The translations under genes and the position numbers were made by a program. Positions 22,050 through 33,059 of a DNA stretch of 64,000 bases are shown here, piece by piece. The stretch's first letter is position 1. Each line of letters begins with the position of its first letter. Source of the DNA: Adiantum capillus-veneris. Lineage: Eukaryota; Streptophyta; Polypodiopsida; Polypodiales; Pteridaceae. The notes below the pieces were generated by a model. That model saw nothing but the letters and a program-made list of their open reading frames with translations. It was not told where the DNA came from and did not search any database. Where the stretch lies: positions 147,746,885 through 147,810,884 of the forward strand of contig CM043958.1 in assembly GCA_014529385.2 (NCBI GenBank), in the 5' to 3' direction.

Positions 22050-23350
22050 CTCTAATGTAGCATTGTAAGCGTTGACAAGGTTCATACTATCCTTAAGTTG
22101 GATTCTTTGCATCCATTTAACATCTTCAAAAGGATAATTTTTGAACTTAATAAGATACCGTCGGATAATCTTACCATGTCGTAGTACCTTGTCTTCATGC
22201 CAAAGGATAGCTTCGGGTTGTAGTACCTCTTCTTGATCTTCGATTTCGGGAGGGTCTTCAATAATTGGTTCATTTGGAAGCTCTCCTTTGTAGGGCTTGA
22301 GTAGGCTCACATGAAAAGCATTGTGTATGAGCCAACTGGCAAGGAAACTTGAGTTGATAAGCCACCTCATTGATTGGCTTCAAAATTTGAAAAGGACCAT
22401 AGTATCTTTTTGCTAGTTTAGCATAATACTTTTGATGGCCCGTAGAATTTTTGCCCGCCGTTTGCCTCAATCGAGCCTTAGGAAACTTAAGTAAGACCCA
22501 ATCATTTTCTCTAAACGTTAAGGCCCTTCTGTGCTTGTTAGCAACAGCTTTTTGCCTTAGTTGGGAGATGGATATAGTCTCTTTAATCTTTTGACAAGAT
22601 GCTTGCAGGTCACGGCTATACTCATCGGCAGCAGCGAAGATCTTCCCATGTACTTTAAGGAGTAAGGGACTTTTAGGTCTTCCCTCTATGATTTCAAAAG
22701 GTACTTTTCCCGTAGATATATGGATAGTATTATACGCATACACTATAAGAGGTAAGTATTTTTTCCATTGTAAGCGTTGATCTACTTCTGTAACATAGGT
22801 GTTTAGTAGAGCAAGAATCATAAGATTGGCTATCTCACATTGGCCATCCGTTTGTGGGTGATAGTCCGAAGAGAAATTCAATCTTATACCTAGATTTTTG
22901 AAGAGACCTCCTTTCCAAAAATTACTAGTCATTCTAGGATCTCTATCTGACACGATGGACGTTGGCAATCCATGGTGTTTGAAAATCTGGGATATGAAGA
23001 GAGTTTCCATTTGGTGTGCCTTAATAGTCTTCTTGACAGGGATAAAGTGTGCTTGCTTGCTAAACCTGTCAACTATTGTCCATATTCCCGTATTCCCATG
23101 GATAGACTTTTGTAATCCAAAGATAAAGTCCATGGATATACTCTCCCATGGTGAATTAGGAATTGGCAATGGCTGGAGTAATCCAAGTTCTATCATACTT
23201 GGTCTTTTGGCATACCACACATTTTGAAATATACTCTTTTATGTCCACTTTAATCGTAGGCCAATAAAAGTATGTCTCTACTCCTCGAAGAGTAGGTTGA
23301 ATGCCTATATGCCCCGCATAGGGAGGAGCATGGGATTCATACATGACTTT
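22050..23350 (-). pseudogene. gypsy-2 integrase and chromodomain-like tail
   Basis: The zinc finger is at 23,156-23,344 (HIGIQPTLRGVETYFYWP, CVVCQKTKYDR). The core is in the next frame (23,220-22,270): ISMDFIFGL, IVSDRDPRMTSNFW and DGQCEIAN supply D, D and E. FRENDWVLLKFPKARL and GHQKYYAKLAKRYYGPFQIL form the C-terminal SH3-like part. After a frameshift near 22,330 comes a chromodomain-like end (LIKFKNYPFEDVKWMQRIQL, 22,050-22,180), which in chromoviruses steers insertion to particular chromatin. The aromatic cage of the chromodomain is not clearly complete. Confidence 0.9.
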
Positions 23351-24790
23351 CTCACGAAGAGAGTCGGTAACACATAGCCTATTGCCATGGAGAGATAACC
23401 ATCCTGCAGGGTGAATGGTTCCTCTTTCTTCCCCAAAGCAAGGGCTGACATTATGTCTTTAAAGTCAGAGTCAGTAGCATACTCATCTATCATAGAAGAT
23501 AGATCATTGTGAGTTGCTATTGACACAGCATTAACTTCTGGTTGTCGTGAAAGATTGTGCTTATCAGCAATGTGAGCAATGTGGAAATTAAATTGCAAAG
23601 GAAAATTTTCCCACCTCATTTGTTTGTCGAAAAGCTTTGTTTGTATCATGAAGTACTTAAGACTTTGATGGTTTGTTCGTAAAATGAATGGAGTCCCCAA
23701 TAGATAGTGCTTCCATGTGTCTAGGGCATGTAGAACAGCTAACAGCTCTTTCTCATAAATGCCTAAGACCCGTTCATCCGTGTTGAGCCGTTGGCTCTCA
23801 TATGCTATGGCATGCCCTTCTTGAAGCAAGATTGCTCCAAGGCAATCACCACAAGCATCACATTGGACCTCAAATGGCTTTAAGAGATCCGAAAGCATAA
23901 GGACTGGTTGGGAGGTAATCTTCTCTTTGAGCTTGTCAAAAGCACTTTGCTCCTTAGCACTCCATGAATACTTAACGTTTTTCTTTGTTAAGTCATGTAA
24001 TGGTCCTGCTATTTGAGAGAATTTTGCTATGAAGCGTCTACAGTATGCACACATATTAATAAAGCTTCTTAGCTCATGTAGATTCCTTGGATTAGGCCAT
24101 GATTTTATTACCTCCAACTTTGATGGATCCATATGAGTACCATCTCGAGAGATAATATGACCTAAGTATTGAATCTCTTGAAGGAAAAATTTGTTTTTCT
24201 TTTGATTGAGAAAAAGCTTATTCTCCCTTAATGCTTGAAAAATCACTTGGAGATGTTTCTTGTGTTCCTCCAAGGAATTGGAGTAGATGATGATATCATC
24301 AAAGAACACTCCGGTGAATTTGCGGTAGGGTCTAAAAATTTTCTACATCAATTGATTGAATGTAGCTGGTGCATTAGTCAAGCCAAAAGGCATGACTAGA
24401 TATTCATAAAGGCCAAACGTTGTACAAAACGGTCTTTAGGATGTCTTCATTCACTATCCTTATTTGATGGTAGCCACTTTTAAGGTCAATCCTACTGAAG
24501 TAGGTAGAGTTGTGTAGCTTATCAAACAGACCTTCTACCCAAGGTACGGGAAATCTGTTTTGATAGTGATATGGTTTAGTGCGCAATAGTCCACACACAT
24601 GCGTTATGTACCATCTTTCTTTTGCACTAAGAGGACTGGAGAACAAAAGGGAGATGAGCTAGGCCTCACGATCCCTTTGTCTACCAATTCTTGTACTTGC
24701 CTCATGATCTCCTCTTGTTGAGCTTGTGAAACTTGATAGGGAGGTTTGTTAGGTGGTGAGCTTCCTGATAGGAGCTCAATTCGATGGTCG
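23351..24790 (-). pseudogene. gypsy-2 reverse transcriptase and RNase H
   Basis: RT begins around 24,780 (ELLSGSSPPNKPPYQVSQAQ), is broken near 24,600 and resumes with VPWVEGLFDKLHNSTYFSRI and [19 protein letters not shown]. The catalytic segment is FFDDIIIYSNSLEEHKKHL (about 24,255-24,309). After the connection (YLGHIISRDGTHMDPSKLE) comes RNase H, with EVQCDACGDCLGAILLQEG, ELLAVLHALDTWKHYLLG and the reduced TNHQSLKYF motif. At least two frameshifts and one stop separate the RT parts, so no functional protein is possible. Confidence 0.9.
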
Positions 24791-24798
24791 TCATCCCC

Positions 24799-26247
24799 TC
24801 ATTTTGGAGGTAAGTCCATAGGGATATCATCAATGAACACATCTTGGAATCCTTTTAGAAAGTTAGACAAGTCTATCTCTTCTTGATTCCTACCATTCAC
24901 CTTTGACGAAAGATTAGGACCTTTTAGGGACTCTTTGATAAAAATCATGTACACAGAAACTGAGCTTTTCATTGATTTATCAAGGGCAAGAGGATTTACA
25001 AGTGGTATAGTACGACCAGACTCATTAGAATCTATAAACATATTCTTTCCCCTATAGGTGAAGTAGATTCTCCTTTCAGGGAACTTCATGTTGGCAGCCA
25101 TGCGGTTGAACCATGGTACCCCTAGGATAGCATCCTCAAAGATAAATAAGTCTTCTTTGTCCACATAGCTTTGGACATGAAGCCTCAACTTCCCAATCAA
25201 GGGAGTAACGGAGGCTTGTTGTCCCTTGAAAGCGACATCAGCAGTTACAACATCTCCCATCTCAAAAGCTTGAATGCCTAACTTGGTGGCCAACTCCATT
25301 GATATGAAGTTGTGAGTAGAACCAGGGTCAAACAAGATGAAGACATCATGCTCCCTTACCTTTCCCCAAGCATAGGAGAGAGGTGATCCTTTGCAATGAG
25401 CATCCTCTTTTGGAGCTTTGATATTAAAAGCTCTAGGAGTCTCATTGTGAGCATTTCTTTTGGGGCAAGAACAATAACCATGTCCTTGCTCCCCACACTT
25501 AAAACATTTGTGATCCTTGCGAAAAGTTTCAATCTCTTCAGGAGAGAGTTTATTTTTACCTTTGTAAACTCCTTTTTCCTTGGACCAATTGTTGTTGTTG
25601 TTGCTGGAATGGCCTTGGGAAAATTTTTGGGCATTAATTTTTCCCTTTGCATCACTTTTGTCTTTATTTTCCACGGGCTTGACATTCTGTCTAACCTTTT
25701 GTTGGAAATTGATGTGTGAAGCAACCATGGTATGGTGGATTACTTCGCTGATAGAACCAGGCCGTTAAGAGTTGACATACTCGGCCATCTCTTCAGGTAA
25801 TCCCGCACAGAATTGTTGCTTTTTCTTAGCAAAGTCTATCTTTTGAAAGGCAGTAGCCTTGAGATGTAAATCCCAAAACTTGTCCACATATTTGTGGATA
25901 GACTCATGAGAGAGAAGCCTCAAACTCCGCCATTCGGTGAGCACTTTGTCCTTTGCATCGCTTGCAAGGAATTGCTTCATGATGGAAACTCATAGAGTTT
26001 TCCATGTCTTTGGGGCTTCACCATTGCCATGAAGGCTAGCCCACCATTGACGAGCCGATTTTTGGAAGTGCATAGCTACATGGCGTAGCTTGGAGGACTC
26101 CATGAAGCCCTTGTCTCCAAAGGCCGCATCAAATTCTTTTATGAAGGCCAATACTTTGTTGGTAGCACCAAAGGTGCCATATATGTGAGAAAAGAGATAC
26201 TCTTTCCTCCTTCTTTGAACTTCTTGAGCTTTTGTGACCTTCGCCAT
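24799..26247 (-). pseudogene. gypsy-2 gag and protease
   Basis: A single frame interrupted by TGA at 25,990-25,992 and TAA at 25,765-25,767. The gag part shows LRHVAMHFQKSARQWWASLH and YVDKFWDLHLKATAFQ, FCAGLPEEMAEYV, then an Asn-rich linker and the zinc knuckle CFKCGEQGHGYCSCPK, whose spacing is close to CCHC. Protease has VFILFDPGSTHNFISMEL. The active-site triplet reads Asp-Pro-Gly, where family members have Asp-Ser/Thr-Gly, so the enzyme is probably inactive even apart from the stops. The frame ends with FIDDIPMDLPPK just before RT. Confidence 0.9.
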
Positions 26248-26763
26248 GCAGGGTAGGATTTGCGATGGCCTCCCCTCTTATATTCTCTAGGAGAATAGCC
26301 ATAGCTTTCATCGGTAGAGGAGGAAGGTGAAGAAGAAGGAGAAGAGGGTGAGATCTTTCTTGCTCTTTTCTTCCTTGGTTTCCTCTCTTCCCTTTTGGAG
26401 TGACAAGGAGAAGGACTATGGGTTAACCGTTTCCTCTTGGGAGGAATTGGCAATCATTTAGTCCACCTTCCTCATGGAGCCACATCTTCGGAGGAATTTA
26501 GGGATTCATTGCTTTCTTGATCTTTGGAATCATCCTCTCGTATGGGAGAGAGTCTTCTTTTGGGGGTCTCATCAAGAGGCCTCGTAAGCTCTCTCTCCTC
26601 TTGGAGAGGAAAGAAAATCCCATAAGCACGAAGTTGTTATAACTTCTGCTTGCAAAGTGGGGTTGCCCATAGCTTGTTGCAACCTAGTGACAAGATAATT
26701 AACAAACATGGGGGCATCATCATTGGCGCCTTCATGTGCAAAATCGAAGTTATCAATGTTCAT
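26248..26763 (-). pseudogene. gypsy-2 gag N-terminal region
   Basis: Two reverse frames precede the main gag frame. One is MNIDNFDFAHEGANDDAPMF (from 26,763) and the other a Lys/Arg/Ser-rich stretch (SPSSPSSSPSSSTDESYGYS, 26,139-26,453). The basic, Ser-rich sequence merges into gag near 26,230 through a frameshift. It has the look of a gag N-terminus and is not a separate gene. Confidence 0.6.
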
Positions 26764-27202
26764 TCTACTCTCTTGGTTATTGTCATGCCATGCTAATTAA
26801 ACTTATGTGTTTACTTAGTGTATGCTTTGGCAATTCAAAACCTTAGTTGCTACGCCTCTTAGCCTTTGAAAATAGGCGCTTAAGTATCTACACCCACAGC
26901 TTGAATTGGTTAATTATAGAGAGTAGTGGAGTGAGTCTAACATAGCGAAGTTGCCGAGGGATAGCTCCTTTCAGACTTCTTATGGTCCAATAATGGTAAA
27001 GCCATAGGAAAGTCTAAAAAGACTTGATCTGGGAGTGGACATTTGCTTGTTGAGTTGATTTGTTTGCTTGCTATGTTCACTTCTTGAGGACCGATAACCT
27101 CAAAGAGTCTATGTGCCCCATCTGAGTCACTTCCCTGAGTATTGACACATTATGTTAGTACCAGATAGCTATGCTAGAGACATTCATTGAGGAGACCCGC
27201 TA

Positions 27203-27222
27203 ACATTGGTGCCATTGCCAAG
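27203..27222 (+). promoter_or_regulatory. possible degenerate primer binding site (tRNA-Asp type)
   Basis: CCCGCTAACA is followed by TTGGTGCCATTGCCAAG. Tat/Athila-like plant elements use a primer site TGGCGCCGTTGCCGGGG; 12-14 positions agree. It would imply an LTR ending at about 27,202 in a forward element. The gag at 33-37.7 kb faces the other way, so the pairing is unclear. Confidence 0.3.
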
Positions 27223-27746
27223 AAATGATTCTTAGATGGTGAGTGACCTAGTACATATTTTGAGTTTTGTTTACAAAAGATTAGTCTTTCCATTCCATGT
27301 ACACCAGTAGCAAAGTAGCAAATCGGGGGTTTAGTATTTGATAGAGTCTAGAAGTTAGGGACTTGCTAGATCTATTATCGAGAGGTAAACAGAGTTGTGA
27401 GTGAGATAGCCAAAAGCATTTCATTCTTCAATTTTCTCTTTACTTTCAAATTGCTTTTATAGCCATTACGACTTTTGTTTTCATTGTCTTATTTGTTTTT
27501 GTTTCATATTTCTTTTCACACATAGGAGTACGGTAAATATAAATCATCACCATCAAATTGGGCTAAAAAGATCATGAAAAAAAAGACTAAAAATCAGATT
27601 TTGGGCTAAAATGACCATAACTCTGAAATTATGAAAATTTGATGGTAGAGACCTAAAAGCTATTCTGAAACCAAAAATTTGGTGCCCAAGGGCCTAAATA
27701 AACTCAACAAAGCAATCTAGAAAGTTTCAGCAAATTCTATGGAGGA

Positions 27747-28569
27747 ACATGGATCGCAACCCATGTACTCAAAGGCCATTTTTGCAAGAAAGTCGTCAGT
27801 GACACTCTGTATCAGTAGAACATTGCCTTGAGAAAGTTTGGTTAAGAGAAAATTTCAAAAATTACATGAAAATTGGTTGGTAGGTCAAAAATCACAGAAA
27901 CAATGATTTCGTACACAAAATTGGGCATATGTTGAGATTCTGAGATTCAAATCACAAAAGACCAATGGACTAGTTAGAGAAAATTAGTGTTTAGCAAATG
28001 TGAAAATTATAGATTCATATGTGGTGCAACATGGATCACGATCCATGTACCCTTGAGACAGAACTATGCAAAACTAGGACCAATTAGCAAAATACTGATT
28101 TTAAATAATTGATACCAAAGTTTGAGATCAAATTGAGCTTAAAAAGATACTCAAAAGAAGGAAATTAGTAAAAAAACACTCAAAGTTAGTCCATTTGACT
28201 AAAATTTGTAAAAATTCAACTTGTTGTGATCCAAATCCAAAAAGATTATGGGAATGGCTCTTAAATAGCAGAGACTACAAGGTTACCAAGTTTCATGTCA
28301 AAATGAAGTCAAACATAGATCACGATCCATGTACCTAATCATAGATTAGTAGATACTTGAGACTTATTGAAACACATTCAATAGAGAGACTTGCAAAAAA
28401 GTTGAAGAAAGTGATCAAAAGAGCCAAAATCAGTGAATATAAAAAACCGCTCAAATAGACCCAAGATTTCACTTTTGGCTGACTTTTTCTTGTCCAAATT
28501 TAAAAATATTATGGGGAAAGCATAGAAATACCTTCATCTATAAGTGGCTCAAATTTGGGGTCAAAAGCT
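27747..28569. repeat. diverged tandem repeat, about 283-bp units with conserved dyad
   Basis: The motif acatggatcacgatccatgt, an almost perfect inverted repeat, recurs at 27,747, 28,029 and 28,313, spaced 282 and 284 bp. A fourth copy is at 32,702, only 263 bp further when the 4.1-kb Copia-2 insertion and its duplicated target site are removed. The rest of each unit is much less conserved than the dyad. Two related motifs lie at 38,092 and 38,390 (298 bp apart) on the other side of the gag remnant. This fits long LTRs or untranslated regions flanking that element. Confidence 0.65.
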
Positions 28570-28796
28570 TGTTGGAATTAGGGTTGCAGAGAAACACACA
28601 CAGCTTGGAGAAGATGAAGGAAGCTCAAGGCACACAATAGAGAGTGTGTTACTTAGTGTGCAATGGAAAGATAGATAGCCCTAGAGTGATGGGCGTATAT
28701 ACAATGCACAGGGGAAAAAACCTCCTAAAGAGGGAAAAAATGCCCCGGCGGTCCTAATGTGTTCACACACATCACTACCACATGTATATGGTAACA
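28570..28796 (-). repeat. Copia-2 3' LTR and PPT
   Basis: On the forward strand it runs TGTTGGAATTAGGG to GGTAACA. The adjoining reverse-strand PPT is CTCCAGGGGGGATT (complement of 28,797-28,810). A possible terminator/polyadenylation zone would lie here, but no clear signal was picked out. Confidence 0.95.
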
Positions 28797-28871
28797 AATC
28801 CCCCCTGGAGTGATGCGGTGAACGAGAGCTAGCACATGAGTAAAGGGAAGTGCCATGCCCTAAGGACATGA

Positions 28872-29280
28872 TCAGTCCACAAAGGGGAGTAAGCCCAAAG
28901 CTTTGTGGAAAGCCTCAAGCTTCTCACAAGACAATGCCTTTGTGAAAAGATCTGCAAGGTTGTCCTGTGTTGGCACATAAGCCAAGCTGATCTCTCCTGC
29001 TGAGAGCCTCTCACTGACATACTGGTAATGCACCTCAATGTGCTTTGTGCGAGCATGAAAAACTGGGTTCCTCGCAGCTGCCAATGCGCTCTGACAGTCA
29101 GTGTAGATAGTGTTGGCAGTGTCATGTCCAACACCCAAATCAGCCATAAGGCATCTGAGCCATACACACTCAACCGTAGCTGTGAAGACTGCCCTGTACT
29201 CAGCCTCACAACTCGAAGTGGCCATAGTAGGTTGCTTCTTGCTCAACCATGATATACATGAACTGCCAAGCATGAAACAT
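28872..29280 (-). pseudogene. Copia-2 RNase H (C-terminal part)
   Basis: Starts at the deletion junction and reads FMLGSSCISWLSKKQPTMAT, then SSCEAEYRAVF, LRCLMADLGV, TIYTDCQSALAAARN and HARTKHIEVHYQYVSERL, ending TQDNLADLFTKAL. The SCEAEY Glu and TDCQSA Asp motifs of copia RNase H are present. The first Asp motif (YADADWAG type) is lost with the deletion, so the enzyme cannot be active. Confidence 0.92.
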
Positions 29281-30747
29281 GAGTGCATCATATTCTGATT
29301 GCATGGCAGCCATCCAATTTTCTAAATTTTGTGCTTCATCAAAAGACAGAGGCTCCTCAACATCATGTAAGCTAGACACAGCCAAATCATAACAATCTGA
29401 TGCATAAGATGCATGGCGAGAGCCTGAACGAGTACGACTAGACAAAGGAGCATCCAATTTACTGTCACGCAAAGTGTGCAGCAGCCATTTTGGCATACCT
29501 CTAGCCTGCTCATTTTCAGCCCTTTCCTCATCAAGTACATCATGTACATCTGCATCGGTAATAGGCTGATCTAGAACATTTTCAGAAACCCCCATAGGCT
29601 GTACATTTGCCTCATTGGAAATTACATTCATATTTCCACCACCGAAAAGAGGCAACAAAGTGTCATAAATGTCATGTGAGCTTACATTACTGTCTCTAGT
29701 ACATGACAGCAAGGGCTGAACAGAATCTTCCACAAACACTACATCCCGAGAAACCATAATACGTTTTGTTTGTGGATGATACAACCTGTAACCTTTTCTT
29801 TCAGCACTATAACCAACAAAAATACATTTGACAGCCTTATCATCCAATTTTCTGCGCTGCACTTGTGGCACCAAAGCATATACCAAATAGCCAAAAACAC
29901 GCATGTGCTCAATAGAAGGCTTTCTATCATTCCATGCTTCATACGGAGTAATAGACTGCAAAGCTTTCGTAGGAAGCCTGTTAAGTACATAAGTGGCACA
30001 CATGATGGCCTCAAGCCAAAAAGAATGCTGCAAAGCTTGACTTTTGACCATACATCGTGCCATTTCCTTCAGTGACCTGTTTTTCCTCTCAGCAACACCA
30101 TTTTGCTGAGGTGTATAAGGCACTGTACATTGGTGTTTTATTCCACGACTAGCCAGAAATGCATTAAATTCATGAGACATATACTCCCCCCCTCGATCGG
30201 AACAGAGGGTGCCCATAGTACATTTCGAAACATTTTCAACCATAGCCAGAAATTGTTTGAAGCACATAAAAACTTCGGACTTCGCTTTAAGCGAAAATAC
30301 CCATGCATGCCTGAAGTAATCATTAATGAAAGTCACGAAGTACACGTAATTGCCCAAGGACGGAGTTTGCATGGGCCCACAAACATCACTATGCACAAGT
30401 TGCAACCTGCATGTGGCCCGAACTGAACCATCCTTTGGAAATCTAGAATGCTGCATCTTACCCAAAATACAGCCTTCACAAACATGTTTGACAGGTGCCT
30501 CAAGAGGCGGCAAAGAAGCAACCATATCAAATTTTTGCAAACGCAGCAAACTGGCAAAATTCAGATGACCAAAACGTGCATGCCAAAGTTTTGCATCTGA
30601 AATAGCCCTTGAATCTACAACAGCATTTGCAAAATTTTGTCCACACTTGTCATACAAAGTGAGCTTATACAGCCCACGGCACAAAAGGCCAGATGCAACA
30701 ATTTCATCACCAAAATTGAGATCATGAATTGTACATCTGTCATCCAC
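29206..30747 (-). pseudogene. Copia-2 integrase
   Basis: One long frame holds the zinc finger LWHARFGHLNFASLLRL and CEGCILGKMQHSRFP, then LVHSDVCGPMQTPSLGNYVY, TLCSDRGGEYMSHEF and TPQQNGVAERKNRSLKEMAR with D, D and E intact. The copia C-terminal region ends at NWMAAMQSEYDAL. In a complete element RT follows that motif directly. Here the frame passes into out-of-frame RNase H sequence and stops at 29,206, which locates the deletion at about 29,280. Confidence 0.95.
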
Positions 30748-31118
30748 AATTTGACTACAAGTCCAAGTCTAGCAAGTGCGGATACAGACAAGAGATTCTT
30801 CTTGAGCCCAGGTACATAAAGTGCATCAACAAGTGTGAAGGAACTTCCATTTGCAGCAGTAAGCACAATCTTTCGAACTCCTTGAAGTGGATAAGAGGCA
30901 TTGTTGGCACAAGTGACTGAATTCCCATGAGGGACAGATTCGAGAGAGGTAAACAATTCATGATGTGAGGTAATGTGCTTTGTAGCACCAGTGTCGAAAT
31001 ACCACACATGTGAATCTGCAGCAACTGACAAGCATGCATCATGGACAGAAGGATTGTAAGTGCACTCTGCGCTAAAAGCCCATTCTGCATCAACATCAGC
31101 AACACAGTCTCCTTTCAC
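30615..31118 (-). pseudogene. Copia-2 protease
   Basis: The active site is WYFDTGATKHITSHHELFTS, with the catalytic Asp-Thr-Gly intact. It is followed by ALYVPGLKKNLLSVSALARL, typical of the copia protease-to-integrase linker. A frameshift near 30,750 separates it from integrase. Upstream, the gag frame ends at 31,186. Confidence 0.9.
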
Positions 31119-31185
31119 AGAAAACTCAACAATGGCTGCATTTGTAGTGGAACCAGCATTTGCAGTGGAACCACCCTCTTTCTTC

Positions 31186-32101
31186 TTAGCCTCTTTGGTT
31201 CAACTTAGGACATGACTTGATCAAGTGATCATTGGCTTTACAATAATGGCAACGCATCTTCTTTTTGCCCTTATCACCAGAATTTCCAGACAAATTGTTG
31301 CCAGCAAAAGCATTAGGAACAAAATTTTTGCCACTCACAGCAGAACCATAAGAAGTGGCTGCATTGCTGTTACCACCCTTTCTTTGAGAAGCAATAAAAG
31401 CCTGTTCAACTGCACGCTGTCTAGTCCTATTTTTTCTGGAAAGTGACTCATGCAACAGCAATGTGCATGATGCATCAAACTTGACAACTTCTGGATTTCC
31501 TTGGGTCATAAGTCTCCAAGTACTAGCAAAAGTCTGGTAAGAATCTGGTAAGGCATCAAGAACAGTCTGCACAAGGGAACTGTCTGAAATAACTTCACCT
31601 GCAGAAATAAGTTGCTCATTGATATCCTTGACACTAGCAAGGAAAGTGTCCATATTATCTTCGTCATGCATAATCTTCGACTCCAACTCTTTACGCAGCA
31701 AAGCAATTTTAGCCTCATTGCGGCTTGCATAAAGACCTGCTAGAATATCCCAAGCCTGTTTTGCAGATTTTGCTGAACGAATGTGAGGAACAATGGTGCG
31801 CTTCACAGACAATGCAATCAATGCATGAACCTGCGCATCCTTAACATCCCAACGAGCTTGTTCTACCGTAGGTAAAACAACTCTAACATCTGCAATCCTT
31901 GCAGCAAGACCTGCAACATCCTCAACATCGCCTACATCCTCTGAACCAAGACGTACATCAATGCCCCTGCACAATGTTCCAGACACCCTTTGACACAAGA
32001 ACATGTTGCATCATATAAGCCTTTATAGGGTAGTTGTCCCCATCCAACCTGTCCTCAGCAGCAAACATCTTGAACACATCTGTGTTGTTGTTGTCAGCCA
32101 T
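31186..32101 (-). pseudogene. Copia-2 gag
   Basis: The start is the ATG at 32,101-32,099, giving MADNNNTDVFKMFAAEDRLD. A frameshift near 31,975 moves into the main gag frame: WDVKDAQVHALIALSVKRTI, AWDILAGLYASRNEAKIALL, LLHESLSRKNRTRQRAVEQ and the zinc knuckle CHYCKANDHLIKSC near the end. This is a UBN2-type copia gag that would form the particle and bind RNA. It stops at 31,186, before protease. Confidence 0.92.
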
Positions 32102-32463
32102 GGTAAATGTTGCACCTGATGTGAAAACTGCCCGAAAATAGGAGAAACGGAGCGGGAACAACCTGTGCTATATAGCACAAACTGTATAAGACTATAAGGC
32201 ACCTGTTATGCAGAAAACAGCACTGACAGAAATTCTGCACAATATGACGAAATAGCCTGTGCAGTACTGCCTGTAGTGGAAACGGAGGCCGAAATGAGCC
32301 CAAATCGAAAATCTGAGTAGACCGAGCTCAACGAGATCGCCCAAAGTATTTGCTGACCTGCGAATGCTCGCCAAAGCTCACTGAAATTGGAGAAAGTGAG
32401 CAGACGTGTACTTGAGCAACTGGCGACTAAGCCAGGGAGGACGCAACCTGCTCTGATATCAAT

Positions 32464-32690
32464 TGTTGGAATTAGGGTTGCAGAGAAACACACACAGCTT
32501 GGAGAAGACGTTGGAAGCTCAAGGCACACAATAGAGAGTGTGTTACTTAGTGTGTAATGGAAAGATAGATAGCCCTAGAGTGATGGGCGTATATACAATG
32601 CACGGGGGAAAAAACCTCCTAAAGAGGGAAAAAATGCCCCGGCGGTCCTAATGTGTTCACACACATCACTACCACATGTATATGGTAACA
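32464..32690 (-). repeat. Copia-2 5' LTR and primer site
   Basis: Same 227-bp LTR as at 28,570. It differs in a short block (gatgaagg versus gacgttgg) and at two other positions. Beside it the reverse strand reads TGATATCAGAGC (32,450-32,461), a tRNA-Met primer site with one mismatch. Confidence 0.95.
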
Positions 32691-32695
32691 AAGCT

Positions 32696-32906
32696 CTCCA
32701 AACATGGATCACGATCCAGATATTTTTCCCAAATTTTTAAGCCAAAACTTAGCCACTTTGATTTGCATACTATTTCTAGCCTAATCCCAAAGTTTCATCT
32801 CATTTGGACATCAAGATCCCAAAACTATCCAAGTACTTTGAGAATGGACACACTTCTATCCTTTCTCTCACCCATTCTCTCTCTTTATCTCCCTCCTTAC
32901 GTTGCA

Positions 32907-32911
<5 letters not shown>
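32696..32911. repeat. tandem-repeat region, right of Copia-2
   Basis: Continuation of the dyad-bearing repeat interrupted at 28,569, with the fourth motif at 32,702-32,718. No coding potential. Confidence 0.6.

Positions 32912-32966
<55 letters not shown>
32912..32966. repeat. (TC)n/(TG)n microsatellite
   Basis: About 22 TC units followed directly by about 6 TG units, without interruption. Confidence 0.97.
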
Positions 32967-33059
32967 GATATTTGGATACTAACACTTGGTTGACTCTTTT
33001 TTTCTTTTTTTTGGAGGCTTTGTTTTGATGGGTTGATAAACCTTTTGCTTAGGTTTTTA

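Larger units (their letters stand above)
20138..26763 (-). mobile_element. gypsy-2: chromodomain-type Ty3/gypsy retrotransposon, 5' LTR missing
   Basis: A reverse-strand element with the gypsy order gag-protease-RT-RNase H-integrase-chromodomain and a 3' LTR on the left. The left end lies in gypsy-3. Coding starts near 26,763, but no second copy of the 1.75-kb LTR lies to the right, so the 5' end is lost and no target duplication can be shown. All frames are broken by stops and frameshifts. The second family member (gypsy-1) is at 1.3-5.3 kb. Confidence 0.9.
26764..28569. other. non-coding repeat region; no gene
   Basis: About 1.8 kb without a supported frame. It holds a possible LTR end with a primer-like site near 27,203 and the start of a diverged tandem repeat (see 27,747). 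The 5' LTR expected for gypsy-2 is not here. Confidence 0.6.
28570..32690 (-). mobile_element. Copia-2: Ty1/copia element lacking reverse transcriptase
   Basis: A 4,121-bp reverse-strand element with 227-bp LTRs (28,570-28,796 and 32,464-32,690; about 5 differences), target duplication AAGCT (28,565-28,569 and 32,691-32,695), primer site and PPT. It keeps gag, protease, integrase and the end of RNase H, but the RT and the start of RNase H are gone in one clean deletion near 29,280. Frames are also broken. It inserted into the dyad-bearing tandem repeat. Related LTR sequence occurs at 57,961 on the forward strand. Confidence 0.95.

Noticed and set aside
30103-30426. Forward frame opposite Copia-2 integrase
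   Set aside because: Shadow of the reverse-strand integrase, which has complete HHCC and DDE motifs.
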